64,000 bases of DNA from Phalacrocorax aristotelis (GCF_949628215.1 NC_134276.1:126976125-127040124), one strand, 5' to 3'; positions 32,102 to 47,246 are shown, numbered from the stretch's first letter. Notes: a model not told the origin generated them from the sequence alone. Program-made: numbers and translations.

Positions 32102-35100
32102 GGGCTTGCTAGATCCAACGAACAGCAGCTGTTCTGTTTAACATCTGAAAGCCTGTAAGTACTCACTGTACTCTTGCAGCAATACTTACTGATCACTTGC
32201 CCAACACTGCTTGCTATATGGCTGCTGCCTTCGCTTCTTTTAACTATGGAGGACATAAACAACTTACCATGCCTGTGGCCTGGTTCATGCTGAATATTTT
32301 CAAATTGTTAAGCTAGAACCAGAACATAAGGGAAGAAAAATAACAAGGTATTGCCTTTGTTGAATCCCTACCTCTTAAAACTGAAATCTCTGTGGTTTAG
32401 ACTCAAACTCAAAATTAGGCTCAGACACAAAATCTAACAGCAAATTGCTGCAGGGCGATGGATGAACCCTCTCCTGCTCATGTAGGGGTTTGCCTGATGT
32501 GCCTCAACCCAGAGCTGAGGTTGCACATGCAGGAAACATCTCTTGAACAGGTTTGGGTCTGACTGTTCTGACCAGCACTTCTGCTCTGACCACATGCAGG
32601 CTCTGGTGCGCTCCTGTGCAGTAGCAAGACTAATTACTTTTATTACCACTGCCTCTAGGAGGCCCCAGCTGAGATAAAGACCATCCTGAGCAGGGCACTG
32701 AGCATACTTGTAGTAAGAAGAAGCTGTTTCCTTGTACACAGGCAAGACCTACAGAGCGGGATGGTTGTGACTGGAGGACAAGGCTTGACTCCTGCGGTGT
32801 AAGGGCTGTAGAGGGAAGTGGGGGGTCGGGAGGGAGAGGTGGGAGGTGCAGGTAGCTGTCACAGGCCACATGGGGTGACAGCAGGGATGTGCCTGGAAGC
32901 ACTGCTGGCAGCCCACGAGCCTGTCTGTGGAACATGAAGGGACAAAGAAGAATGGATGCACAGTATAGAAATGTATTTAAAAAGTTACTTTTCTGGTAGA
33001 AGGTGCCCTGTGGGGTTTGATACATCCCTCTGTCTTCATCCTTCCTGCTAGTGGCAGGTGGCAGTGAGCAAAACTGCAGCCCTTGGAGGTAAGCCGGGAC
33101 CCCACGGGGGACAGAGCACCCCTGGCCCCAGCTAACATGGCCCCATGTCCCGACGGATGGGGCCGGCCCCACGCAGGGGCAGCAGCTTCTGCTGAAGGCA
33201 CCAAAGCATCCTGGCAGCAGCCGTTGGCCAAACACCAGCCCTTTGTATGGGAACAAGGCAAGTGCCCTGAGCAGGGTCATGCTGATGGCTCACCTAATGG
33301 GGGGCAAACACACAGCCCTACCTTTGTGGAAGGAAGCCAGCCAACCAAAGCCAACCACTGAGGTGTGCAAGGGGACCAGCAGCCACACATGAGCAATGGT
33401 TGTCGTGCCGCAGCATGCTGATGCTCTGAGAGGGGTTTCCTGCACTGGTTTTCCTGTATAACACAGCTGCATGAACTCTCCTGACTCATATAAACACCAC
33501 TTTTTTTTTTAAAAAAAGCTATCTAACCTCTTGGTAGCAATGATACAGCATGGCGCTGAGTCACACAGGATAATTATGGTGTTTAAAAAACAATCTTTGT
33601 CAATGCCATGTCTTCGCTTTTAATTTCACCAACTACCTTCTTATGAGAGAAGATTAATGACACCTAATATCCTTGAACAGGGGCTTTCTCAGGAATGGGC
33701 TCTGTATGCACATTTCTTACACGCTCATCAATGGATTACAGAGTGCGGGGCCCTTTTTCACTACCATAATGCATATTCTGGCATTGGTTTGGCTACTTAC
33801 AAACTTTCACTATGCTTAGGCTTTGCTATAGGTTACTTTAGCTTTTTTGGTGCCAGCAGAACAAGCCCACTCTGTAACATGAGGTGTTTGAAGACCACCT
33901 CACGTGCTGATCATCCTACAGGCTTGTCTTCCCCACATTCCCCAGCAGTCTGCAGATCAGCCAGCCCTCCCTGACCATGAGCTTTTTGAAGGGAAGCTCC
34001 AAGCTGCCCTTCAGCTTTCAGCTTAGCTCAGTCAGTTCATCTGAATCCTGCACTTTGCATTGAAGGAGACTGTCCCCTCAGTCCCACAACCCACGCAAGA
34101 AGGTGGCTGCTTCGACCCGCTCTGTAGAGCTGCTGGGGCATGTTTTGGTCCATTTGACAGGGAGCAGTGGGAGCAGGGAACCTGTCCTTCTGCCAGCATC
34201 TTCCCTGAGGGGCCTCCAGGGAGCTTACAGCTGGGGGAAAGTGCTCTGCCCTCTTGAAATAGCTCCAGAGGCAGTCCCACATCCAATTTCTGTTCCTCTG
34301 GAGTGGGGTGATTGCGGTCTCACTCCAAAAGGCACAAATAAGGAAATAAAAATGCAAGTTCTGTGTGTTTTCACCTTCAGCATAGAAGCACAAAATAATA
34401 TTAGGTGCTGTTTGTTATACTTATCAGTAAAAAGCCAGTTGCTGTCTAGCAGCTCTGACTGGCTTAAGAAAGCAGCAGTGGGAGTATTCGTGCTTTTATC
34501 ACTGACCTGGCTCTGTTCTTGGCCCTGATTATTCTGTTATTGGGTCATAAGATGGTGCTGCTCAAAGAAAGACCTGCTGTTGTGAGGCCCATCTCCCTAC
34601 CATGTCCAGAAAGATTCAAACATGAACACCCAAGGGAGATTGCTAATCTTCTCTCTTAGGTGCTAGAAAGAAGTCCACAAATAAACCGCATTTTGCCAGG
34701 TGTTACAAAGTCCATAGTTGCTGGTTCACTTTAAACTGCTGAAACTGTACCCTTGAGTTCCCCTTATGAAAACATTTGGCTGTATAGAGATGCCCAGGAG
34801 AACAGGTGAGGTCTCTGCACTGTAACTCTGGGCAACCTCCAGTCTAGACCCAGACCCCTCCTGGGCCAGCCCCCCAAAGCCACAGCGCACTCCCCTGTGG
34901 ACTCACCAGCTCTCTGTAATGCAGAGCGGGCTGTCACCTTGCAAGAGGTATGGTCCCAGGGGATCCTCTTTCTCCAGGGGCTACCTCTGATCAGCTGAGC
35001 CAGCTGTCTAGGGGTTTGCTCTGCCAATGCAAAAAGCGGGGTGTTTTTGCTTTCCAAAAGTAATCTTCCCATTAATTGCAATCAGTCTGCAGCCACAGGA

Positions 35101-38100
35101 AAATCTGAGTCCATTCTTTCTCCAGTTTAATACGTGGATGTAACAGCGCTGAGATCAAAAGACAGAAAACAATCTTGTTGCTGCTATTAATGCTTCTGAG
35201 GCAAACTCTGGGCCATCAGCAACTCAGTTGACCAAATTCCTCCTGCTGCGCAGCTGGGATCAGTCCCTGCCCCCTTGCCTAGTGCATATGTTATTCGTCC
35301 AAGCAAGATGTGGGATAGCTATAGTCTGTTTGGATTAAGGAGCTTCACATCTACAGGATGACCATGTCAATCAAAGGAAGGAAACCTTCAGATATGCAGA
35401 AATAAGCTGTAGCGCTGATTAATTATAAATATCTCCAAAAAAGTAAGACAAGACACCAAATGCAGTGAGAGAAGAGAGCTAGCTGTTCTTTCTAATCTTT
35501 TCCTTTTCAACACAAAACACTAGTCTTTTCAGTCCCTCATTAGAGGTGTCTGTGTGTGAGCTTGTTCGACTACACCTTCTGGCAAAGGGCTCGATGGTGT
35601 GTAGCGCATGCTGGCACACACCGGTGACACAGCTTTCACACCAGTGCTCTGTGGCAGCGCTATCAAGGCAGGAGGCATGCCTGGTGTGAGAGGCTATGCT
35701 GCAGCCCAGGCTGGGCTTGTCCCACCAGAGCTAAAGCAAGGGTCCCTATGCTATGCCACAGTAAAAAGTTGGCTGTATCCCCAGTGTTTTATTTCTTGGG
35801 TGGGCTTTTTTTTAATTTTAGGAGGTTTTTTTTCTGTTTTTATTTCCCCCACTTTTTTTTCTTCCCCACAATGGAAACTGCTCGTGAGCCATTCCTTCAG
35901 TAAAACAAAAAGCTATGAAGCTTTTAAGTGCCCAGACTTCATCGCAGCACTGTGCAAGACTTGCCCTCATTCTGGGATGGACTGGAGAGAACTAAACTGC
36001 TGTTACCCGCCTTGCTCGCCAGCTGCTGTTGCCTCAATGGCTCAGCGCTCGTCAGTGTGGGCCAACCGTAGTACAATATTTGGGTAATTAATTCCTTTCC
36101 GCAGCCTTCCTTGGGGTACTAAATATTTCCATGAAAGCTCTTGCTGTCTGTATGCTTCCCTCCGGAGTCTGAAAGTATTTTAACGCATTAGAGGGAAAGT
36201 TAAATTATATCAAGCACTTGCAACAATAAGGACATTTGCAATTAAGGAAATACATGCTTTGGTGCACAGGACCGAAGGATGGTCTCAAGTCATTTGCTGA
36301 CGTGGATTTGTAACGACAGGAAAGGAGACACATTACTTTGGAGATTTCACCGTGAACTTTTAGAAAACACAGGAATTGTGTTTGATAAAGATATCAAATA
36401 TAAGAATGGTAGGTACTAACCTATTCTTATCCATCGATAAGAAGGCAGGTACTAATCCATTTTAATTCTCTCTTCTCTTTTGAAAAACCAGTGCCAGGTA
36501 AGGTGTGCTAGCAGGTTGTTCTTTCCAGTTGAGCCTTGTGGATTTGGATTTTCTTTTCAGTTAAGAGCTTCAAAACGGTGAAGTATTTGAGTAGTTTGTA
36601 GAAAGAGCATTTTAATATCGCTCAACATTACACAAACTACCAGTACTAAATTAGGGAAAATAAATGACAAAAATCCCCTTTCATTTGAGTCTTTAAGTAG
36701 AAAACTCTCTATGCCTGTAGATATTTAATTAGTTTAAACAGTATATTTCTGATCTCTAGGATTTTACTTGTAACAAACAAGCAAGCATTAATAAAGCTTT
36801 GAGTTTTAGGGGCTTAGTAACGAATTCAAAGGATAATAAGAATGTAGGGAAAAAAATGACAAAACTCAGTGTGGGATCTTAAAGAAAGGTAAGATAATTT
36901 TTAAACTAAATCTTTAGCAGGTTGATGTTACACACTCACAGTCATGTACTAACAAGCACCAAGATGTATCGTTTCAGGTGATCTGGCCAGGACCACTTGT
37001 GTGTAACTTGGAGGAGAAGGGACAGTGACTATCAGGACAGTGCCTCAAGTCCTTACCATGCTGCTGGGGTTTTTCTTGACTGTCAATAACAAAATAAATT
37101 TTGAACGGATGCTGAGGGAGGGCTCCCTTGGCAGTCAGCAGCTGCTAGGGGCTGGTCCTGTACCCGAGGCTCTGGCTGGCTGCAGCTTCCCCAGCCCACG
37201 GGCTGGGCTGCTGCCTGATGTCTGACCTTCCTTGTTTGGCCCATATATTTGAATTGTAAGACCAGACACTAACCTTCTGTCAGGCCAACAGGAAAACAAA
37301 CGGTATATGTGATACGCTGCAGCCTTGTTGCTGTCATCCTGGTGTTCGGATGCTGGGTGTTCTGCTGATGAGTTCTCTGTGCTGCAGTTGTAGCAGCCTT
37401 TTGGCCATGATGAGACCAATGCACTCCTCACAGTGACCTCATTACCAGTTCAGGCCTTTCTTGTAACCCTCCTTCTGGTGCTTTCAGTCATTTCCATTCA
37501 CGCTGCATGTGTACCAAATTTCTGTTACAGTGCTGACTCTCCTATTATTATGTAGGAGGTGAGACAGAGAAGGCTTGTCCGGAGTCCTTCCCCAGGCTTT
37601 GATGGTGTCACCAGATGAGGAGGTTACCTCATGCTGGCTGCCTTTCCTTGCCAAGATTTCCATCACTCTGTGAACTGTGAGACTGGGGTGATGCTGGTTT
37701 CAGTCCCGAGCTACTAATGCACTTGAACAAAAATTTAAGAGTGCCAGTGTCTCCTTTGGGATCACTCAAAGTCAAATGGATGCACAGGTGTTTTTTCTGG
37801 AATGGGACCATGCTTACTTGCTCTTTCAGCATGTGCAGCTATGGGCTTTGGCCATGATCTGCTGTGGCCCATGTGGATCTTCCCACCTTGCACAAACATG
37901 GCTGGGATTTTGAAATTCCCTCACTGTTGTACTCCTTTTCTGTAATGAAGTCAGGGTGAAGGGCCAGGGAACGATGAGGGTCTGGGCAGGGGGGTGGAGG
38001 CGGGGGCGGGCGGTGAAGGAAGGGAAAGCAGAGAGGAAAGATAAATGAAAAAAACATGGTTTGGATGGTGGGGCAAGAGGAGAAGGTGAAGCAGCATGTA

Positions 38101-41100
38101 GGTTATGAGCTTGCCTCTTTAAAGGCATCAATCAAGCATGACAAGTGGAAAAGGAGCAAACAGGCAGGTAGATGAAGCTGTCAGGGGAGAGGCATCCTGA
38201 GGTGCTTGTAGTATTGTTCCTCAGGGGCACCAGCACAGCCCAGAGAGGCATAGCAAGGGCTGGGTGGACATGGCCAGAGGAGGGAACTGGGGAGGACTGT
38301 GAGGAGACAGGGAGCCTCCAGCATGGGAAAGAAGACATAAATGCACAGATAGGCCTTGAGTGTTGAAAGAAGGGAGAATTTGGGGAAAAGAAGAGAGGAG
38401 ATGGCACAAGAGGCAAGTGTGTGAGGGAAAGGGCTGCGGAAACATCCATCTGACCTGTCCATCAGATTGCATATTCAAAGATGGGTCATACCCACTTTTG
38501 CTGGAAGCATTTAGAGCTGGGGCACCTGATACACCTGGCATGGCAAAACACAGTCACCAAACCTCCTCCTAAAATTCACCAGGCTAGCCAGACTGTGTCA
38601 GAGCCTGGCTGCAGGGAAGGAGAGGGGGACATCTGTGTGCTAAGTTCCCTCCTCCAAAGAGGGAAGATGGGATTAAGCTGCCATGCAGCAGCCGCTGAGC
38701 TGTTCCTGTTGCAGTCAGGAAGAGGTGCTGGTATTTCAGTCCTGTCTGGGATGGGCCTGGTTGTGGCACTGGACTTTGCCACACTAGTCGGCTCAAGATG
38801 GAGGTTTCCCCTTGGGCTGGAGCCCATGGCAGTTGGCTACTGCCCTGTTGTTTTTTTGCTGGAAGAGAAACCTGCTGGCTATCACCAGATCTCCAAACAG
38901 CACACACAGCACGTGGGCAACTGGGGAATTACAGCTCTGTGTTCAATGTGCACATCGAACACATAAATGCCACTAAAGCTTGGCCGTAGAGGTCTAGAGC
39001 TGTTTTGGCTAGAAGACACTTCAAGTGTGGGCACCAAAGGAGAGGTATTTCCTGATGGCCTTTCCCAAAAAGTCCACTCAAGAGCATGTTCAGATCACCA
39101 TATTTTTTGGACAAATGCTTTCAGGGTCAGGCCCTACAGGGTCCATGGCTTATGAACCACATGTGTAGAGGACATATGTGTGCTTGCCATGCTCGGGTCC
39201 CTGCAGACATCCTAACTCCTGGACAATCAAAAGAGAGAAGGTGCAGAGGACACTGAGAAGCGCAGCTGCTCTGCAGTGCCAGCATCACTGCCAGGAACTT
39301 AGAAGGACGCCAGCACCTAAATGTCCTTGGCATTTTTTTCAAACATCACCCGAGGTTGGTGCAGGATGGTCTGGTAACATTTTTCTGTCTCACATATAAT
39401 TGCAGGCCAGTGGCCTTGTTAAAATACTTGGTTTTATGATCTGTTTTTCTCCTAAGCAGCTGTTTAAACACTTTATTAATGGTGACTAATTAAGTCCCTT
39501 GGATAAAGTCCTTTGGAGGCTGTCCAAAGACATAAACCCAAATAAGCCTGGGCATTGTGATGAAACACAGTCACTAAAATATCTTCCCAAAAGCCATGTA
39601 AACAGATTGCAAACGGACCAAAGAAGGGACTGGTGAAAAGAGGTGGGTGGGAAGATATATAGATTCATGTAGGCGTCATCTAAAACCTAGGAGAAGAAGG
39701 GGAAGGAAGCAGGATTAAAATGCCTTGAAGTTCCTTTTGTGCATGAGATCTTAAACTCAGCAGCTTGTATTTATGGTCACCTCAGGTCGCTAATGCACTT
39801 CTGAGCCAAGGGGCAAATAGGAGACCCTCAGCCCTGAGCCATCACACTGCTGGGCTTGCAAAGGCCACAAAGCATCCTGAAAGCCACAAGTGGCTGTGAA
39901 GTCAAGCTGTTGACCTCATCGTGCTGGATGGTAAATTCCCTTGGAGGCAGTCTGCTCAGCTTTAGAAGGCATTTGGGCAGACAAAAGAAAAAAAAATTAA
40001 GAGCAGGTAAAGTTTTTGTGCACTGTTAAGCTGGGGAAGGAGGCAGTGAGCGGCATGAGGAAGAAATATAATTTGACCACTGTCGGAGTGCTGGCAGCTG
40101 GCAAACCCTTCCTGCAAGGCAGTGGGCACTTTCTTGGCCAAAGCTGCCTTTGAGCAGCCATGGGTGTGGGCTTAGCAAGCCTCTCCAAGCATGACTCAAA
40201 AGACAGGTCTGGGCACATGCTGCCAAAAGTTTTCAGGGGTCAGCTCTGTGACTGAATTAGCAGCTTTTCTTCTGGGAAGCTTCAAGAGAGTTTCGAGACC
40301 CAAGAATGCACAAGTTTTGGCTGCAAACTCTGGAGGTGGCTTGCTGGCTTGCTCTATATCTTAAGGCTGGGACTTAGGTAAAGGCAAAGCAACCACTGCC
40401 CAAATCCCTGGGATAGGCTTGGCTCCCATGGGCACGGGTGAACTGGACCACCAGCTGGGCTGCAGCCCCATGCTCTGCTGGGGGCCAGGGTGAGCATAGA
40501 GGTGCGACACCGCAAAGCCCATTGCTTCATGGCACAGGGTATGCAGGTCTAAAACTTCAGAGGTCAAGAATGTAGTGGGCTGAGAACCTTTCCTACTACC
40601 ATCACTAAAGACATGAGCCGGCAGATGCTTCTTCCCTCTTCCTTCCCCCCCTGAAACAGCAGAGTAGTCTTTTTATGGCTTATTTCCATCATGGGGGATG
40701 CAGGAGGAGTTGTCTCCAACCTACAGCTGCGATGCTAGGAACTAGAAATGCATTTGCAGATACTTGCAGCTGATTGCAGGTCAGCAGCATGCTCATTTAT
40801 GCTTCTTTCAGACGGTAGGTGAGACGGCTGCTGTTTCCAATTAGCTTTTAAAATAATCCAGCAATGCCTGCTGGAATGGGAATTGTGCGAGCTATCACTC
40901 ATTAGCTCTCATGGCCTGGTGGCAGCATGGCTTAGCTGCTCCTGCCAAGGGGACTGTGCTGGTGTGTGGTCAGCATCCTCATATTCTCTGGTCCAGGTAT
41001 GGGTTATGATGGCTTTTCTGGGATTCTGGCAGGGAATGAGAAATCTTGGGGTTTGTCTGAAATGCTGGCATTCATCTGCAGTGGGGGCAAGTTTCTTTCA

Positions 41101-44100
41101 TCACTCAGTGCCTCCCTTGGTGCTGCAGGCCTCAAATATCATGCAAGAAAAAAAAAAGGAGGATTGTGCTGTTGTCTGGGGAAGTTGTCTGGGCTCCTGT
41201 TGTTTGCTTATTTGCTTGTTTGTTTGTTTTCTTTCTTTCCTTTGATTGTTTTGTTTTTAGTCTCTTCCAGACAGCTGGCTCTGTCTCATTCATCAGGCTA
41301 ATTGATGATGGGCAGTGTGGCTATATGGAAAATAGGACTTGTCTGAATAGCTGGATTCTTTGTCACTTGCTTGTTTTAATGAGATGAGATGAGATGGAAT
41401 AGATGGGGTTGCGGTCAGTAATACTGCCAGTGACATTATTGTGCACCTTTTCTGGCTTGGGCAGAAAAGCCTGGCATGAAACCCCTGCGGCACACAGCCT
41501 GCAAATTTAAAAGTGAGTGAAGGCTCACCCACGGTGTTGGTGTGAGTTTCATCAGTGCTGTGCTACAAGGAGAGTCTCTGGGCGAAAGAAGTGCTAAATC
41601 AGTGTTGCCTATGATTTGTTGGTAGCACAAGGGCTGCCACCATGGGGGACGTGTGAGCTGAGTACTTTTCTCCACCCAGGTTTGAGTTTGAAGCCCATCA
41701 GTGGGACCCATGTGGGCAAGGAGACCATTGTCTGCTGGTTCATAGGCACAGAGAGCTTTGTTAGCACAGCTGTTTCCCCATACACTTTTAATTGTTGGAT
41801 TAACGATATTTATGCCTTCCCTTCGTCCTAATATTACGACTTGGTCTGCAAGCTGTATTTCACAGCAATTGTAAGAGTGTTGCAGAGCTGTCATTGATGA
41901 TGACGACGATGATTACTAAAGGAAGCACCTATGCCAAGGCCTTCAAGCACAGTGGACCCCATTTCACCAGGGCCGTGGGGAGTATCTCTGATATTCAAAA
42001 AGGTGTGCAATGGGGGCAGCCATGGCAGTATTCATCTGATCTATCTCCACGGAGTTGTGTAAGGGCATCCTCCTGTGTCTCTTGAAGGCAATCACATTTT
42101 TTTTGTTCCTTAGATGAAATGATGTTTTAGTTTCCCTTTGTGCTTCAGACTTGGGTTTCAGTGCACAGACCCACCAGTGAATTGGTCAGCCAAGGAAAAT
42201 TGCAGGAAAGCAGGCTCTTGACAAGCAAAGCAATGTTTCAAAAGCAGCTACATCCTGCTTTCAAAAGGGACTGGAGCTCAACTCTGAGGAGCTGCACAGA
42301 TGCTTTGCCTGCTTTGTAATGGAGCCATGTTAGAGACAGAATGGCCCCGTGGACCTGGCCTTAAAGTGTTTCATAACTCTGCCTGGGCCGCCGAAATCAC
42401 AGAGCTACTGTTCTGCATCCCACGGATAGTCAATGGGAACATTAGGACTTCAGCTCTTCTGAAAAAAACTAGCTAATTTTAATGAAACTTGACTATCTTG
42501 TCATTTTTTATCAGCACTTACCAAAAGTTACAGTTTTGATAAAAATTACTTGAACTCTGCACATTTTCTTCAGAAATGGGGGTTGGTCATCTTGGTTTTC
42601 GCACAAAGAAGCTTTTCTAGTTCTATGAGAAAGTGGCCTGAAAAACCTTTGAGGTTCCTGGGTTTTTTTTGAATTATGTTCCATTTTCAATACTCTAAAT
42701 TATGCAAATGTGAGGCTTTAAATATGCATTTCTGGGAAAAAACCCAACCTGATTTGGGAGTTGTGCTGCAACCTGAGCATTGGGCCACAAATCTCCAGAC
42801 AAGGATCTTGCATTTCTTTGTTAATGTTGTAAACCATTGTGCATTAGTAGGATTTCTTTTTCCCTGTGGGCGCAGTTTAGCCATTGACCCTTGCTGTGAG
42901 GCGTCTTAGGGAAAAAAAACCAACCAAACCAAAACCCACCAACTCTAAGGCTGACCTTGACAGAGCTGCAGCCATGTCTGCCAGCCAGCAAAGAAGCTTC
43001 ACCTCCCTGCTGGGGAGGCTAGAAAATGCTGTTGGCTGTTTATGGTGACTCTGGAGGGGGTTGCTTTCTGTTGTGGCTCTGCTTTATCATATGGTTTGAT
43101 GTACACTCCTTGCATGACCAATATGCTTAGCCGTATATCTGTTTTGTTGTGTGTCTGGACATAGAGGCCTGGATGGAGATGCCTGCAAATGGCTTGTGCA
43201 GTCAAGCAATGTCTGGTCCCAGCCAGAGGAGGGGATGGAGGTGTTCAGGATGGAGGCTATCAGGTGGCTGAGCTGGTGATGGGCTGCAAACAATGTCCAC
43301 TGCCCAGTTTCATGGCTGAAAGGAGCCTGTGGGCTGGGGGAAGGGCCTGCAAGGAGTCCTCTTGGACCATGCTTAGCTCAGGAAGACAACTCTGGACCCC
43401 CTTTGCCAGCCTTGCAGGCCGGAGAGGGAGTAAATGCACAGCTGGTAGATTCAGGCTGTTACTTCATCCCAGCAGGTAAGGGAGAGCCCAGCCCACCTGT
43501 GATTATTACAAGCATGAACTAACTCAACAGGGCAGGGCTCACTAATATCTGTCACCTGTCTCTGACTAGGGTTGGACCCATGAATGGTGGCATGAAGGGA
43601 CCATGCAGCCAGGTGGCTCTTACTGTCCTGGAGGGCCACTGGTGCACATCCAGCACCCCATGTTGGGCCAAGGAGCCAGACCCTGCCTGAACACACCTGA
43701 GTCCTGCCTGCTCTCCCTGGGGTGGCACCTCCCCAGCTTAGCTCTTGGCAGGCAGCTGGAGGATCAACCCAGCCAGCAGAGGTTCAGTTGTGTGTTTCAA
43801 ACCAAAATGGATGTCTCCTGGCCAAAAGTTTCCGACTTTAGAAAAATCTGAAGTAGGGTCTTAAACCCACCCTAATTCTGTGCCTCTATGTTCAACTGCA
43901 TCTTCTGATCCTCTTTGGGGCCTGAGGACCAAGTCCTCAAGAGGGCTGAGCTGGGGCCATGACTCAGGACCCCCTGCGGCTCAGGGTGAGGAACCTTCTC
44001 TGAGCTATGACTGTAGAAATTAACATCTGCATGTGTGTATGTGTGAGCTGTCCCCCCATGTCCTTCTAAGTGCTTACTGAGCACATGCAGTGGTTCCCCA

Positions 44101-46680
44101 GAAGCCTATTTTTAGGCAATTTCCCAGTTTTCCCACACCCAGCTACTACAGGTGCAATTCTGAGGCGAGGCTCATGTCAGGATCCCCATTTTAGGCTTAT
44201 CTGGTGTGCTTAAGTGTGCCAGCATATCTTACAGCTGGGCCCCTGCCCCATAGAGAAGCCACAGGGGACCCTCCTCTCTCTCACAGACCAAAGGCAAGGG
44301 CACAGCTCAGGTGGTTTTATTTCTTCCTTGACTGGGGATGGGTTTCCTGTAGGAGGTTCTGCCTCATCGACTGTGTGACACCTCTAAGGAGCACTCCAGC
44401 CTGTGGGGTTGGTATAGGGACACATCCAAAATCACCTCTAGTCCCTATCTCCTCCACTGAGCTCCCACCCAAAGTCTCCTCGTGAGAGAGTATGATCCTT
44501 TGTTGGGTCATACCAATGCATTGCTTAAAGTCACTGAAACCCTGACACCGGTCCCACCTCCAGCCTGGGGAAACTTGCTGGGTTTAGTGGTCCTGTGTGT
44601 GCAGGGGTGTCTCCTCTGGTGTGGAGCAGTTTGGTTTGAGAAGGAGTCTAACCTGGTTTGCCTTGCAGTAAAAAAACCACCACGAACACCATGCTGCCAT
44701 GGAGAGTGCTTTTGAGGGATGCCAGGGGACCAGGCACCATGGCAGAGGAAGGGGCAGTGTCAGCCCAGAGTGCCAGCGTGCAGATGGGTGCTGATAATGA
44801 ACCTGAGCATTTAATGTTTTGCGCTACAAAAGCCATGTCAGTAGTGTGAGTATTGCAATAAAAATGGGCTGATTTGGTGAAGAGGGAGGAAGGGGAGGCT
44901 GAGAGGGTGTGGACGTGACGTCAACCCTGTTACTCCTGACATTAGTTCTCTTTTGGGCTCCTTCACTCCTCCCAGGGCTGTCGAAGGGGGGTCCAGAGTT
45001 TGGGAGAGTGTCGTAGATGCACGAAAAGGACCTGTTTGGTGAAATGAATGAAACTATTGTGGGGGCTGGCTGAAAGGAAAACTGGCAGGGGCCCCCACTG
45101 GAGGGCTAGCTTGTCCTCGAAGGGAGGGTCAGAAGGTAAGTAACTATCATGCATCATGAATGACTGTGTCAGTAAGGCCTCTTGACTAAGAGGTCAGGTA
45201 GGACCAAGCCCGGGTTCCTGTTGTCTCAGCCCACCTCAGGGTGGCCACTGCAAGGGACACACAGGAGACGTGTCTGGGAAGGCTGTGACTTGGGCCACCC
45301 ATGGCCCAGCGAACCTCAGTGTCTAGAGCTGATCCCTGCAAGTGTGTCCTCCTGACTCTGAGGGAAGGGTGAGGTGTTAGACGTGAGGCTGATTGATTGG
45401 CATTTTTGCTGACAGTGCCTGAGAACTAGGATTTGAGTTCCATGCTAAAACGTCCCTTGGAGCTGTTCATGGAGTAGGTCGCCCAACATGGTTTCTCCCA
45501 GGTGGGAGCCCTGACTCATGGGTCAGAGGACTGTGGGGAAAATTGTCCTTCACCCCATTATGGAAATGAAGATAATTGTTTTGCACACAGTGCACGCAGC
45601 TGAAAACAAAAGGACAAAATGGTCCTAATTTTCACAAGTAGAAAATTAAGATAGGGTACCTCAGTCTCACCTTGGGGCTCTCAGTCTGCTCCAAGCAGAA
45701 AGCTGGTTATCCTAAAGTTGACCTAGCTGTTTGTAATATGTGACCTTGAGACAAAATTAGGGGCTTTTCTAGATCCAATATGGTTTTGGTTAAGTGCGAG
45801 CAGTGTTTGGGTAGTGAGCAGGAGCTTAGCGTAGGTCTGCATGTCCAGTCCCGGTTTGTACCTAATTCTAATTCTCAGCCTTAGCAGCCAGAGCTTGGCG
45901 ATGTCTGTGCCCTGGTTTTTACACCACTTCTGCCGTAACTTGCAGGAATTTTTTCTGTATTTTTTATGGCATTGGTTCAAGCGTGACCTGGGAGTGAGTT
46001 TGGTGGGGCTTGACTACTCAATGTTTTTAATGAAAGTCGTCAAATGTAGGATATTGCAACCCAGCGGTACTGGAGGCAAAAGCGTAGTGAAGGCATGGAA
46101 AGCTAAGAATGCCATCCACTATGAAAATGGCAGGGCTGAAAGGACAAAGCTGAAGGGCAGGACTGCGTACATCTTCAGTAACTTTTAAAATATCATAGTT
46201 AATAAAATTTGCTCCATCTTAAAAGTCTGCTTTTAAGTGTTGCTTAAGTGTAGCACTGGGTCTGTTTCATTCAACGTCCCTGTTGCACAGAGTGCCTGGG
46301 GGATTCTGACCATTTCAACTTTTCTGCAGGAAAAATCACTAGCGATCAGCATGAACCCATATGAACCATCAGCTGGCATTCTTTGCCACTGTTCAACACA
46401 GTAATTAGTAGCTTCTAGGGGCTGTCCTTTCAATGTGCTTGTTGTAACGACCGAGGAAAACATTTTTACGGAAACTAGAGGGCTGAGGGCTAGTCCTTGT
46501 CAAGAAGGGGCAACGAGACCCTTCAGCGTGAGTGCAGATCCCAGGGAGCACCTCACTCTTCCAGAGCCTGAACCAACAGGCAGGATCTGTTTCTGATATT
46601 TGGAGAGGGCTGGCAAGGGCTGAGCAAGTGAATCGTCTTGCTTTTGTAGACTTAGTGCAGAGCTGCTTAAAATTGGAAGA
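32102..46680. other. Intergenic DNA with no recognisable gene
   Basis: About 14.5 kb with moderate GC and only short frames in all six readings. I looked for immunoglobulin-domain exons (a TIGIT-like gene is expected here by mammalian synteny) and zinc-finger exons and saw none. Simple features only: T-rich stretches near 35808-35865 and short A/T runs. Unannotated old repeats or regulatory elements could be present but cannot be shown by reading. Confidence 0.45.
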
Positions 46681-46697
46681 CTGGGAAGTCGTTCATT

Positions 46698-46703
46698 TTA
46701 TTT
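46698..46703 (-). terminator. Candidate distal polyadenylation signal
   Basis: The minus strand reads AATAAA within AAAATAAAATG. If the 47-64 kb tract is a minus-strand 3' UTR, this is a plausible most-distal signal; another AATAAA is at about 47140-47145. Position alone supports the call. Confidence 0.25.
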
Positions 46704-46955
46704 TGGAGTGACATCTCAGGCGCCAGTGCCCCAGACTTCCGGGCATCCGGCCTCTCCACCAAATACTGCTGATGTTCAGACTTGCCAATAATCCCAACAT
46801 GATGCAGCTTTCAGCTCTTCTTGCCGACAGCTGCCCGCGGGGCTCGCGCCACGCTGCGTCAGAGCTCAGAGGGGTCCTCAGGACACTCACCATCCACCTT
46901 CCGTGTCCTCCAGGGGAAAAGAAACGCACAAAGACGCCTGCCACGTTCTTTTGTC

Positions 46956-46970
46956 TTTTTTTTTTTTTTT
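46956..46970 (+). repeat. T15 homopolymer
   Basis: A run of fifteen T marks the left edge of the AT-rich tract. On the minus strand it is an A run after GGAATAATT. Confidence 0.9.
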
Positions 46971-47226
46971 AATTATTCCTTCATATTCAAACTTCACAAA
47001 CAGTGTGAACTTGTACAATACCTCAGAAAGTGAAACTTACAAAAAAAGTGCTGGTAACATTAAAAAAAAAAAAACAAAAAACAAACATCATTCTTAGCAA
47101 CATCAATTACTCTTCCACACAAAACAGAAACCTTGTAAAATTTATTTCCGTATTTTTTTTAAGGCGTAATACTTCCGTATAAAGTATATGCAAGAGATAA
47201 AACTTCACAGTATTCCAAAATGTCAC

Positions 47227-47246
47227 AATAATAATAATAATAATAT
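47227..47246 (+). repeat. (ATA)n microsatellite
   Basis: About seven AAT/ATA units lie in the AT-rich tract. Confidence 0.85.

Noticed and set aside
35608..36087. 159-codon plus-strand frame
   Set aside because: Mostly encoded by T-rich low-complexity DNA (phenylalanine runs); no family recognised.
45841..46188. 115-codon plus-strand frame with a hydrophobic start
   Set aside because: Looks like a signal peptide at first sight, but the rest has no domain and there are no splice or promoter cues.
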